Origin: Streptomyces griseus subsp. griseus
Lineage (GTDB): Bacteria; Actinomycetota; Actinomycetes; Streptomycetales; Streptomycetaceae
Direction of reading: 5' to 3'
Length of the DNA stretch: 64,000 bases
Assembly: GCF_000720255.1 (NCBI RefSeq)
Contig: NZ_JOJE01000017.1
Coordinates: 108,314-172,313 of the forward strand
Shown: positions 1-7,308 of the stretch, in pieces
Position numbering within the stretch: position 1 is the stretch's first letter
How the letters are laid out: each line of letters starts with the position of its first letter
The notes under the pieces: generated by a model
Databases searched by the model: none
What the model saw: only the letters and a program-made list of their open reading frames with translations
Told to the model about the DNA's origin: nothing
Translations under genes and position numbers: made by a program

Positions 1-1
1 C

Positions 2-1516
2 CGCCAGCGTTTCGAGGGCGGCGCGGACGAGCTCGCGACCCCCGGCCTCGACCCGTCGTACCCGGCCGGCCTGGCCCTCGGCCGGGACGGCCGCACGGCG
101 GTGGTCGGCCGCTCCACCGACGAGGAGGGTACGACGATCCACCTCGCCCTCGTGGACGAGGCCCCCGTGGAGATCTACCGCCACCGCGAGTCGGCGGGCG
201 TCGGCGACCTCTCCCACGACGGCTCACTGATCGCCGTCGAGCACACCGAGCACGGCGACGCCATGCACTCGGCGCTGCGCGTCCTGCGCCGGGACGGCAC
301 GGTCGTCGCCGAGCTCGACGACACGAAGGCCGGCACGCAGGAGATGGGCCTGGAGGTGCTGGGCTTCGCACCCGTCGACGGCGACAGCCGCCTGCTCATC
401 GGCCACCAGAGGCGCGGCCGCTGGGAGCCCCTGGTGTGGGACGTCGTCACGGGCGAGGAGACCGACCTCGGCCTGGACCTGCCGGGTGACGTGAGCGCCG
501 AGTGGTATCCGGACGGCTCGGGCCTGCTGATCGTGCACAGCTTCGAGGCACGCAGCGAGCTGTTCCGCTACGACCTGACGGCCGGCGAACTGGTGAAGGT
601 CCCCACCCCGGCCGGCACCGTCTCCGGCGCGACGGCCCGCCCCGACGGCACCGTGGAGTACCTGTGGTCGTCGTCCGCCGAGCCGTCGGCGGTCCGCTCG
701 ACGACGGGCGGGATCGTCCTCGACCCGCCCGGGATGAGGTCGCCGGGCTCGGTCCCGGTGGAGGACGTGTGGGTGGAGGGTCCCGGCGGCCGCATCCACG
801 CGCTGGTCCAGAAGCCCGCGGGCGCGAGCGGTCCCCTGCCCACCGTCTTCGACATCCACGGCGGTCCCACCTGGCACGACAGCGACGCCTTCGCGGCGGG
901 CCCGGCGGCCTGGGTGGACCACGGTTACGCGGTCGTCCGGATCAACTACCGCGGCTCCACGGGCTACGGCCGGGCCTGGACGGACGCGCTGAAGCACCGG
1001 GTGGGCCTGATCGAGCTGGAGGACATCGCCGCGGTCCGGGAGTGGGCGATCACCTCGGGCCTCGCCGACCCCGCCCGCCTGATCCTCACCGGCGGCTCCT
1101 GGGGCGGCTACCTCACCCTGCTCGGCCTCGGCGTCCAGCCCGAGGCGTGGACGCTGGGCATCGCGGCGGTGCCCGTCGCGGACTACGTCACGGCCTACCA
1201 CGACGAGATGGAGGCGCTGAAGGCGATGGACCGCACGTTGCTGGGCGGCACGCCGGAGGAGGTCCCGGAACGCTTCGAGGCGTCGTCCCCGTTGACGTAC
1301 GTCGACGCGGTGAAGGCGCCTGTCTACATCTCCGCCGGTGTCAACGACCCCCGCTGCCCGATCCGCCAGATCGAGAACTACGTCAAGCGTCTTGAGGCGC
1401 GCGGGGCGGTTCACGAGGTGTACAGGTATGACGCGGGCCACGGTTCACTGGTCGTCGACGAGCGCATCAAGCAGGTGCGGCTGGAGCTGGAGTTCGCGGA
1501 GCGCAACTTGAAGTAG
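2..1516 (+). CDS. S9 family prolyl oligopeptidase-type peptidase, 5' end outside window
   Basis: The frame is open from base 2, so the true start lies upstream and only the C-terminal ~504 residues are present. The first half is beta-propeller-like (repeats such as 'SAEWYPDGSGLL'). The second half is an alpha/beta hydrolase domain: 'FDIHGGPTWH', nucleophile elbow GGSWGGY (Ser), then Asp in 'GVNDPRCP' and His in 'DAGHGSL', giving a complete catalytic triad. Family members cleave short peptides in the cytoplasm or act as acylaminoacyl peptidases; the substrate cannot be told here. A GTG at 101 exists but the coding signal continues upstream of it. It converges with the RCK protein gene across a repeat-rich gap. 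Confidence 0.9.
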   Translation, partial: RQRFEGGADELATPGLDPSYPAGLALGRDGRTAVVGRSTDEEGTTIHLALVDEAPVEIYRHRESAGVGDLSHDGSLIAVEHTEHGDAMHSALRVLRRDGTVVAELDDTKAGTQEMGLEVLGFAPVDGDSRLLIGHQRRGRWEPLVWDVVTGEETDLGLDLPGDVSAEWYPDGSGLLIVHSFEARSELFRYDLTAGELVKVPTPAGTVSGATARPDGTVEYLWSSSAEPSAVRSTTGGIVLDPPGMRSPGSVPVEDVWVEGPGGRIHALVQKPAGASGPLPTVFDIHGGPTWHDSDAFAAGPAAWVDHGYAVVRINYRGSTGYGRAWTDALKHRVGLIELEDIAAVREWAITSGLADPARLILTGGSWGGYLTLLGLGVQPEAWTLGIAAVPVADYVTAYHDEMEALKAMDRTLLGGTPEEVPERFEASSPLTYVDAVKAPVYISAGVNDPRCPIRQIENYVKRLEARGAVHEVYRYDAGHGSLVVDERIKQVRLELEFAERNLK

Positions 1517-1563
1517 GGGCCGGGGTTGTTCCGGGTGCCTGGGGTGCGGGGCGGCTGCGGGCC

Positions 1564-1602
1564 GGTGGGGGCTGATCGCGCAGTTCCCCGCGCCCCTGAC
1601 GG
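1564..1602. repeat. GC-rich intergenic dyad of the type scattered in Streptomyces genomes
   Basis: The segment GGGGGCTGATCGCGCAGTTC followed by CCCGCGCCCCTGACGG contains a GGGGC...GCCCC dyad. I recognise very similar sequences as abundant intergenic repeats in Streptomyces genomes (from general familiarity, not a search). It sits just after the peptidase stop and may act as a terminator between convergent genes. Confidence 0.5.
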
Positions 1603-1635
1603 CGCTGCGGACACCGGCGCCAGATAGCTCCCCGC

Positions 1636-1830
1636 CCCAGCCGCACGAGTTCCCCGGCCCCTAGTCGCACGCGTTCCCCGGCCCCTAGTCGCACGCGTTC
1701 CCCGGCCCTAGCCGCATGTGTTCCCCGGCCCTAGCCGCATGTGTTCCCCGGCCCTAGCCGCATGTGTTCCCCGGCCCCAGCCGCACGTGTTCCCCGGCCC
1801 CAGCCGCACGCGTTCCCCCGGCCCCAGCCG
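1636..1830. repeat. Tandem ~23-bp repeat array, about 8 copies
   Basis: A unit of about 23 bp, consensus CCCTAGCCGCATGTGTTCCC plus CGG, recurs about eight times head to tail with small substitutions (AGCCGCACG, AGTCGCACG, AGCCGCATG variants). There are no spacers, so it is a minisatellite and not CRISPR. It fills the gap between two convergent genes. The middle copies are identical, suggesting recent expansion by slippage. Confidence 0.9.
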
Positions 1831-1934
1831 CGGGCAGGCGTGCCGCTGGGGCGGCACGGGTGGGCGCGGGGGCACCCTGCCAGCGCAGGCGAGCAATGCC
1901 CACCCCCCCCTCAGCCGCAGCACAGGGCATCCTG

Positions 1935-3911
1935 TTATGCCTCCGCCCGCTCCCGCCCTCTCCGCCCCAGCAGCTCCGCCAATCCCCTCCGCGTCGCCGC
2001 CAACACCACCCGGTCCTCCGCCTTCAGCACGTACGACTCCGGCAGATCCCACACCAGCCCCGAACCCGGGGTTTCCGGTTCAGAGTCCTCCTCACCGGCC
2101 TCCCCCCGCGCCCCCGTGCGAGCCGTGTCCAGCGCCAACACACGCCACGCCCCCGCCCGGAACGCCTCAGCCATCGTCTTCCCCTCCAGTTGCGGATGCC
2201 CACCCACCCGCACCGCGGCGAACAGCAACACCCGCCGCTCCACCGGAATCGCCCCCAGAATCTGCCGCCCCAGCATCGCCCCGGCGAACGCGGGCGCCGC
2301 CAGATGGGACACGCTCCGGCTCCGGGTCAGCGCGTGCGGATGCGCGGCCCGCAGCGTGCGGTACACCGCCGTGGCGAAGTCGTCGTCGTACAGCCGCAGC
2401 ACCACCCGCAGATCCGGCCGCAACGACCGCGCGTACAACGCGGCCTCCAGATTCGTCGTGTCCGAACTCGTCACCGCCAGCAGCGCGTGCGCCCGCTGGA
2501 TCTTGGCGGCCTCCAGCACCCCCTCCTGCGTGACGTCCCCCAACACCACCGGTACCCTGAGCCGCCGCGCCGTCGCCAGTCCGCGCGCCTCGGGGCCGGC
2601 CTCCACGCACACCACGGGAATGTTCAACTCCCGCAACCGCGTGAGCACCCGCGTCCCGATCTTCCCCAGCCCCAGCAGCACCACATGCCCGTCCAGCCCC
2701 CGAGGCGGCTTCCGCAACGCCCCCGCGGTCCGGAAGGTCCCGAGCGCCTCCAGCACCGCCGCCAGCAGCACCGGCAGCAACAGCAACCCCACCAGCCCCG
2801 ACAGCAGCTGAAGGATCTGCCGCTCCGTCGACGCCCCGATCGCCGGATCGTTGATGGAGAACAGATCCAGCAGCGTCAGATACAACGCCCCCAGCGGGTG
2901 CACCCCGGTGGCCAGCCACAAGGCGACCGCCAGCGCCAGCACACACACCACCAGCCCCGCCAGCGACCAACGCAGCCGCCGCGAGAACAGCGACGCGAAC
3001 GACGCCACCACCCCGCCCCCGCGCCCCGCCGACACCGCGGGACCGGCGGAGTCGGAGTACGACACCTGCTCGAGCACCACGGTCCCGCGCCCCGTCGCCT
3101 CCCGCACCGCCGCCGTGTCCGGCAGCAGTTGCGGCCCGTGCTCCCCACTGCTCTCCGAACCGTCCGCACCGGCCGGATCGTTGCTCGTCGTGGACAGCAG
3201 GGCCAGTGTCGCCAGCCCGGGATCGGCGACCTGCCCGGGACCGGGCGGCGGCCGGTCCACCGCGCGCAGCAGCAGCCCGTCGGTGTGGACGACCTTGGTG
3301 GTGCCGGCGACCGCCGTCGCCGCCAGCGCGGGCGCCGCGGTGTCGGCGTCGGACAGGACGGTGGTGGAGGCGTCCCCCGCCGCCGGGTCCCCGGCGCCGG
3401 TCGCCAACGCGGCCGCCTGGTCGAGGAGTTCCTCGATGTGCTGCCCCAGCCGCCGGTTGTACAGCCGCAGGACGAGCCGCAGCCGGGGGTTGAGCCGGCG
3501 CGCGGTGAGCGCGGCACGGATGTTGGTCTCGTCGTCGTCGTACACGAGCGCCAGTGACGCGGCCCGCTCCACGCCCGCGTCGGCGAGCACGGTCTCGGTG
3601 GGCTCGGCCGCCTCCACCACCCGCTCGTTGCCCTGAGGTTCTGTGGTGGTGGCGGCGTTGGTCCCGTTGCCCGCCGCCCGGTTGACCGCCGCGCTCACCA
3701 CCCGGTCGAGCAGCGCCGCCGACACCGCCCGGGCCCGCCCGACGACCGGTGGCCGTACCGTGCGCTCGTTGGGCGGTACGACCAGGGTGACCTGTTCGCC
3801 GTACACACCGCGCAGTTCGGCGGCCAGTCGGTGCGCGAGCCCGTCGTCGCCGCACACCACCATGTGCGCGCCGACATCGCTCGGCAGACCTTGATTCGGA
3901 ACGCTTGCCAC
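1935..3911 (-). CDS. Two-domain TrkA-N/RCK NAD-binding membrane protein (ion channel or transport regulator)
   Basis: About 658 residues from a GTG at 3911 (VASVPNQG...). An upstream ATG at 4040 would add 43 low-complexity residues and crowd the divergent permease start, so I prefer the GTG, although its RBS is weak. An N-terminal Rossmann-like domain ('HMVVCGDDGLAHRLAAEL') is followed by two hydrophobic stretches ('LAGLVVCVLALAVALWLATG', 'LLSGLVGLLLLPVLLAAVL') and a second TrkA-N domain with the dinucleotide motif GLGKIGTRV and 'VVLGDVTQEGVLEAA'. This resembles RCK-gated potassium channel or CASTOR/POLLUX-like proteins, which bind NAD(H) and regulate cation flux. Ion specificity is not visible. 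Confidence 0.8.
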   Translation of the reverse strand: MASVPNQGLPSDVGAHMVVCGDDGLAHRLAAELRGVYGEQVTLVVPPNERTVRPPVVGRARAVSAALLDRVVSAAVNRAAGNGTNAATTTEPQGNERVVEAAEPTETVLADAGVERAASLALVYDDDETNIRAALTARRLNPRLRLVLRLYNRRLGQHIEELLDQAAALATGAGDPAAGDASTTVLSDADTAAPALAATAVAGTTKVVHTDGLLLRAVDRPPPGPGQVADPGLATLALLSTTSNDPAGADGSESSGEHGPQLLPDTAAVREATGRGTVVLEQVSYSDSAGPAVSAGRGGGVVASFASLFSRRLRWSLAGLVVCVLALAVALWLATGVHPLGALYLTLLDLFSINDPAIGASTERQILQLLSGLVGLLLLPVLLAAVLEALGTFRTAGALRKPPRGLDGHVVLLGLGKIGTRVLTRLRELNIPVVCVEAGPEARGLATARRLRVPVVLGDVTQEGVLEAAKIQRAHALLAVTSSDTTNLEAALYARSLRPDLRVVLRLYDDDFATAVYRTLRAAHPHALTRSRSVSHLAAPAFAGAMLGRQILGAIPVERRVLLFAAVRVGGHPQLEGKTMAEAFRAGAWRVLALDTARTGARGEAGEEDSEPETPGSGLVWDLPESYVLKAEDRVVLAATRRGLAELLGRRGRERAEA

Positions 3912-4057
3912 GAGTGAGAAGACTGCCTCACCGGGACGGGTGATTCCAGACGGGGTCCAGGACGTGAGTGCCAGGGGCGCCGGGGCGGCTGAACGGGCCC
4001 TCCCGCGGTGCCGTATGAAAGGGGAGGCAGAGCACGGCAACCCGGAGGGACCCGACC

Positions 4058-5086
4058 GTGGCCATCACCGAAGACGCCCCGCCGCGGGCGGATCACACCG
4101 GCGGGCCGCCCGGACCGGGCGCGCCGGAGCAGGAGGGCCGGCGCCTGACCTCCCCGCTGGTCCTGACGATGGTGTTGCTGCTGGTGGTGGTGGCCCAGTC
4201 ACCGATCCGACGCGCCCTGTCCGCGCCGGTGATGCAGAGCTGGATGACGGTGTTCGTGGCGGTGGTCGTCCAGGCCCTGCCGTTCCTGGTGCTCGGGGTC
4301 CTGCTGTCGGCGGCCATCGCCGTGTTCGTCCCGCCGTCCTTCTTCGCCCGCGCCCTGCCGAAGCGGCCCGCGCTCGCGGTCCCGGTCGCCGGAGTCGCGG
4401 GCGCGGTGCTGCCGGGCTGTGAGTGCGCGTCGGTGCCGGTGGCCGGAGCGCTGGTCAGGCGCGGGGTGACCCCGGCGGCCGCGCTCGCCTTCCTGCTCTC
4501 CGCCCCCGCCATCAACCCCATCGTGCTGACCGCGACCGCCGTCGCCTTCCCCCGGAATCCGGAGATGGTCCTGGCCCGGTTGGTCGCGAGCCTGCTCGTG
4601 GCGTGCGCGATGGGCTGGCTGTGGCAGCGCGTCGGCCGCACCGACTGGCTGCGCCCGCCGACGCACGCCTCGTACGAGGGGCAGAGCAAGGGCGCGGCGT
4701 TCTGGGACTCGGTCCGGCACGACGTGATGCACGCGGGCGGCTTCCTGGTGGTGGGCGCGATGGCCGCCGCCACCCTCAAGGCGGTCACGCCGGAGAGCTG
4801 GCTGCGCACGGCGGCCGGCAGCCCCGTCTTCTCCGTCCTCGCGCTCGCGGTCCTGGCGGTGGTGCTGTCGATCTGCTCGGAGGCGGACGCGTTCGTGGCG
4901 GCCTCCCTGACCCAGTTCTCGCTCACCGCCCGGCTCGCCTTCCTGGTCGTCGGGCCGATGATCGACCTGAAGCTGTTCGCGATGCAGGCGGGCACCTTCG
5001 GCCGTGGCTTCGCCCTGCGCTTCGCCCCGGCCACGTTCGTCCTCGCGATCACCGGCTCGGTGCTGACCGGGGCGGTGCTCCTGTGA
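4058..5086 (+). CDS. Permease, UPF0718/YraQ-ArsP family
   Basis: 342 residues from GTG with a good RBS (GGAGGG 8 nt upstream). About eight membrane segments. The family signature is present: 'PGCECASVPVAGALVRRG' followed by 'LAFLLSAPAINPIVLTATAV'. Family members are integral membrane permeases; some (ArsP) export organoarsenicals and others are linked to metal homeostasis. The stop overlaps the next start (GTGA), so the two are translationally coupled and probably form a two-component membrane complex. Confidence 0.88.
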   Translation: MAITEDAPPRADHTGGPPGPGAPEQEGRRLTSPLVLTMVLLLVVVAQSPIRRALSAPVMQSWMTVFVAVVVQALPFLVLGVLLSAAIAVFVPPSFFARALPKRPALAVPVAGVAGAVLPGCECASVPVAGALVRRGVTPAAALAFLLSAPAINPIVLTATAVAFPRNPEMVLARLVASLLVACAMGWLWQRVGRTDWLRPPTHASYEGQSKGAAFWDSVRHDVMHAGGFLVVGAMAAATLKAVTPESWLRTAAGSPVFSVLALAVLAVVLSICSEADAFVAASLTQFSLTARLAFLVVGPMIDLKLFAMQAGTFGRGFALRFAPATFVLAITGSVLTGAVLL

Positions 5087-5820
5087 ACCGCCAGGCCCAG
5101 GCGGCCGTCCTGTTCCTCCTCGGCGCGGCCCTGCTGCACGCCGGCTTCACCGACCTGTACCTGCGCTACGTCAAGGCGGGCCTGCAACCGCTGCTCCTGG
5201 CGTCCGGCGCCGTCCTGGTCGCGGCGGCCCTGGCGACGGCGTGGTACGAGTGGCGGCAGACGAAAGCGAGCGAGGGGGACGACGGACACGGCCACCACCA
5301 CGAAGGTCACCGCGAACCCCGCGTCTCCTGGCTCCTCGTCCTCCCCCTCTTCGCACTGATCCTCGTCGCCCCGCCCGCCCTCGGCTCCTACAGCGCGACC
5401 CGCACGGGTACGGCCCTCCAGGAACCCCTCGCCTACCCGGCCCTCCCGGCGTCCGCCGGCCCCCTGCGCCTCGACGTGGCGGACTACGCGGGCCGCGCGG
5501 CCTACGGCCACGGCCGTTCCCTGGCCGGCCGCCGCATCGAACTCACCGGCTTCGTCGCCCTGGACCGGGCCGGCACCCCCTACCTGGTGCGCATGGCCCT
5601 CAACTGCTGTGCCGCGGACGCCCAGCCGGTCAAGGTCGGCCTCACCGGCCGTATCCCCCCGGTGCTGCAGCCGGACACCTGGCTGACGGTGACCGGCACC
5701 TACACCGCCCGGCAGACCAGGGACCCCGTCAACAACGGCCGGATCCCGTTCCTCGAGGTCACCTCCGCCAAACCGGTACCGGTCCCGCACGACCCGTACG
5801 ACGAGACCTGGAACAACTGA
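5083..5820 (+). CDS. TIGR03943/DUF1980 family protein, partner of the permease
   Basis: 245 residues beginning at the GTG that overlaps the permease stop. The N-terminus has membrane segments ('QAAVLFLLGAALLHAGF', 'LLLASGAVLVAAALATAW'), then a His-rich loop (DDGHGHHHEGH) that could bind metal, another membrane segment ('SWLLVLPLFALILVAPPAL'), and an extracytoplasmic C-terminal domain with 'MALNCCAADAQPVKVGL', the family's Cys-containing hallmark. This protein and the YraQ-type permease co-occur widely. A metal-related role is inferred from the His loop and Cys pair, not proven. Confidence 0.85.
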   Translation: MNRQAQAAVLFLLGAALLHAGFTDLYLRYVKAGLQPLLLASGAVLVAAALATAWYEWRQTKASEGDDGHGHHHEGHREPRVSWLLVLPLFALILVAPPALGSYSATRTGTALQEPLAYPALPASAGPLRLDVADYAGRAAYGHGRSLAGRRIELTGFVALDRAGTPYLVRMALNCCAADAQPVKVGLTGRIPPVLQPDTWLTVTGTYTARQTRDPVNNGRIPFLEVTSAKPVPVPHDPYDETWNN

Positions 5821-5860
5821 CACCGGCGTACCCGGCTCGGGCGACGGGTAAGGGGCTCCC

Positions 5861-6928
5861 ATGGGGGAAACGGGGCAGGGTCTGGAGCCTGGGCGGGTCG
5901 CCGAGGTACTGGTGGGGCGGCCGGACGGACTGCCGGGCCGGCGCGGTTCGGGCTACCGGGTGGGCGAGACCTGCGTACTGACGGCCGCTCATGTGGTGAA
6001 GGACCCGGTGGAGTCGGTACGGGTCCGCTTCGACGCCGACCTGCCGGGGGAGTGGAGCGCGGACGCCCGCGTGGTCCTGTTCTCCTGGGCGGCCGATCTG
6101 GCCCTGCTGGAGATGGCCCACGTACCCGCCGCACGGCGCGACACGGCACCGCCGCCCCGGTACGCGGCGGTCCCCGACACCGATGTGGTGCTGCCGTTCA
6201 CGGCGATGGGCTTCCCCCGCTTCAAGCTGCGCAAGGACAGCGAGGGGCCCCTTCTCGACGACGCGTCCCCGGCCCAGTACCGCGACTCCTGCCACCTCTC
6301 GGGAACCGTCTCCGTGCTGTCCAACCGTCGCGAGGGCACGCTCGAACTCGCCGTCGTCGCCCCGCCCGGTCAGGTCGAAGCGGAACGCTCCCCCTGGGAG
6401 GGGATGTCGGGAGCGGTGGTGTGGAGCGAGGGTGCCGTGATCGGTGTGGTGAGCGCCCACTACCGGGCCGATGGTCTGGGTCGCCTCGCGGCCCGCCGGG
6501 TGGAGCGCTGGTACGACGCCCTGTCGCCCATCGAACTCGACCTGCTGACCCGCCACGCCGGCCTGCCCCCGCGCGACTCGCTCGGCGACCCGGGCGGCAC
6601 CCACCGGGTCACCTCCCTCGCGTACCTCCCCTTCGACCTGCCCCTGCGCGAGTTGACCCCCCTCGTGGACGCCCTGACGGACCTCCCCATCCTGCGCGGC
6701 CCCGGCGGCATGTCCCTCGTCCTGGACAGCATCAGCTCCCTGATCGCCGCCAACAGCCCACGCGACAACCGGCTGCGGGTGGACGTCTTCGGGATCGTGC
6801 GCACCTGTCTGCGCTATCCCGGAACCCTGGACCAGCTCCTGGAAGCCGTACGACTCCTGGAGGGCCCGTCGGCCGAAGTGGAACGGGTGGACGCCGCCGC
6901 CGACCAACTGGCGCGCCGCCACAGCTGA
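5861..6928 (+). CDS. Trypsin-like serine protease with C-terminal effector-associated domain 2 (EAD2)
   Basis: 355 residues from ATG with AAGGGG upstream. Residues 1-200 form a chymotrypsin-fold protease: His44 in LTAAHVV, Asp79 in ADLALLEM, Ser183 in GMSGAVV. Residues ~260-350 ('PLRELTPLVDALTDLP'...'LRYPGTLDQLLEAVRLLEG') match the helical EAD2 adaptor, which also appears at the N-terminus of the protein at 13532-15046. In NTP-dependent conflict systems of multicellular bacteria, EADs couple effectors to signalling partners by like-with-like contacts. There is no signal peptide, so it acts in the cytoplasm, probably as a regulated protease effector. It heads the + strand half of the locus, with the peptide gene 130 bp downstream. 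Confidence 0.85.
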   Translation: MGETGQGLEPGRVAEVLVGRPDGLPGRRGSGYRVGETCVLTAAHVVKDPVESVRVRFDADLPGEWSADARVVLFSWAADLALLEMAHVPAARRDTAPPPRYAAVPDTDVVLPFTAMGFPRFKLRKDSEGPLLDDASPAQYRDSCHLSGTVSVLSNRREGTLELAVVAPPGQVEAERSPWEGMSGAVVWSEGAVIGVVSAHYRADGLGRLAARRVERWYDALSPIELDLLTRHAGLPPRDSLGDPGGTHRVTSLAYLPFDLPLRELTPLVDALTDLPILRGPGGMSLVLDSISSLIAANSPRDNRLRVDVFGIVRTCLRYPGTLDQLLEAVRLLEGPSAEVERVDAAADQLARRHS

Positions 6929-7057
6929 CTTGATCTCGCGGGCGCGGCCTCAATATGGGGTTTCGCGGGGTGGCCCGCTGGGTCATGATGAATGAGGCAC
7001 CGACAGCGCCGACACACTCGTGCAACGGGAGGGGACTTGGCAGCCGTGGAGGAAACG

Positions 7058-7222
7058 ATGTCTGCCGTCGAGTCCGCTGTCGTGGATCTCTCGGGAGTCT
7101 CACTTGCAGCGCTGCGCTCCATGGACGACCCGGCCGTCGCCGATTCGCTGGAGCAGCTGCTGCACCACATCGACGGCCCCCAGGCCATCACGGTGTCGTA
7201 CCAACCGTCCCGCTTCGACTGA
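7058..7222 (+). CDS. FxsA-like small peptide, candidate RiPP precursor with atypical C-terminus
   Basis: 54 residues from ATG 7058 with GGAGG 5 nt upstream. GTG 7046 and TTG 7037 (behind GGGAGGGG) are in-frame alternatives. The leader region 'VVDLSGVSLAALRSMDDPAV' followed by 'ADSLEQLLHHI' matches the leader pattern of FxSxx-COOH precursors (DLSGVsLaeLR.lDDpal...LeqLL). The C-terminus ends YQPSRFD instead of the usual FxSxx. The next genes encode an HExxH protein of the type that hydroxylates such peptides and, convergently, an FxsT-type protein, which supports a precursor role. An in-frame repeat lies just beyond the stop (see 7216-7264). Confidence 0.7.
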   Translation: MSAVESAVVDLSGVSLAALRSMDDPAVADSLEQLLHHIDGPQAITVSYQPSRFD

Positions 7223-7264
7223 TTCGGCTTGCCCGACTCATTCGATCGCGACGGATTCGGCTTG
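7216..7264 (+). repeat. In-frame 33-bp-spaced repeat straddling the peptide stop codon
   Basis: CGACTGATTCGGCTTG at 7216-7231 and CGACGGATTCGGCTTG at 7249-7264 differ at one base, exactly 33 bp (11 codons) apart and in the peptide's frame. The single difference turns GGA (Gly) into the TGA stop. Read through, the tail would be RFD-stop-FGLPDSFDRDGFGLDW, i.e. repeated D-G-F-G-L and F-D motifs before the RBS of the next gene. This may be leftover or silenced core-peptide sequence. Confidence 0.6.
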
Positions 7265-7308
7265 GACTGGCTACACCGAGGGGATCGGCACGGTGCTGTG
7301 GAGGACGC

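Noticed and set aside
224..1441. Long open frame opposite the S9 peptidase
   Set aside because: GC-driven shadow of a gene with an intact catalytic triad.
1636..1830. CRISPR array
   Set aside because: The 23-bp units abut directly without spacers and no cas genes are near.
7220..7222. Selenocysteine readthrough of the peptide TGA
   Set aside because: No SECIS-like hairpin is evident and no selenium genes are nearby; a G-to-T nonsense change explains the repeat mismatch better.
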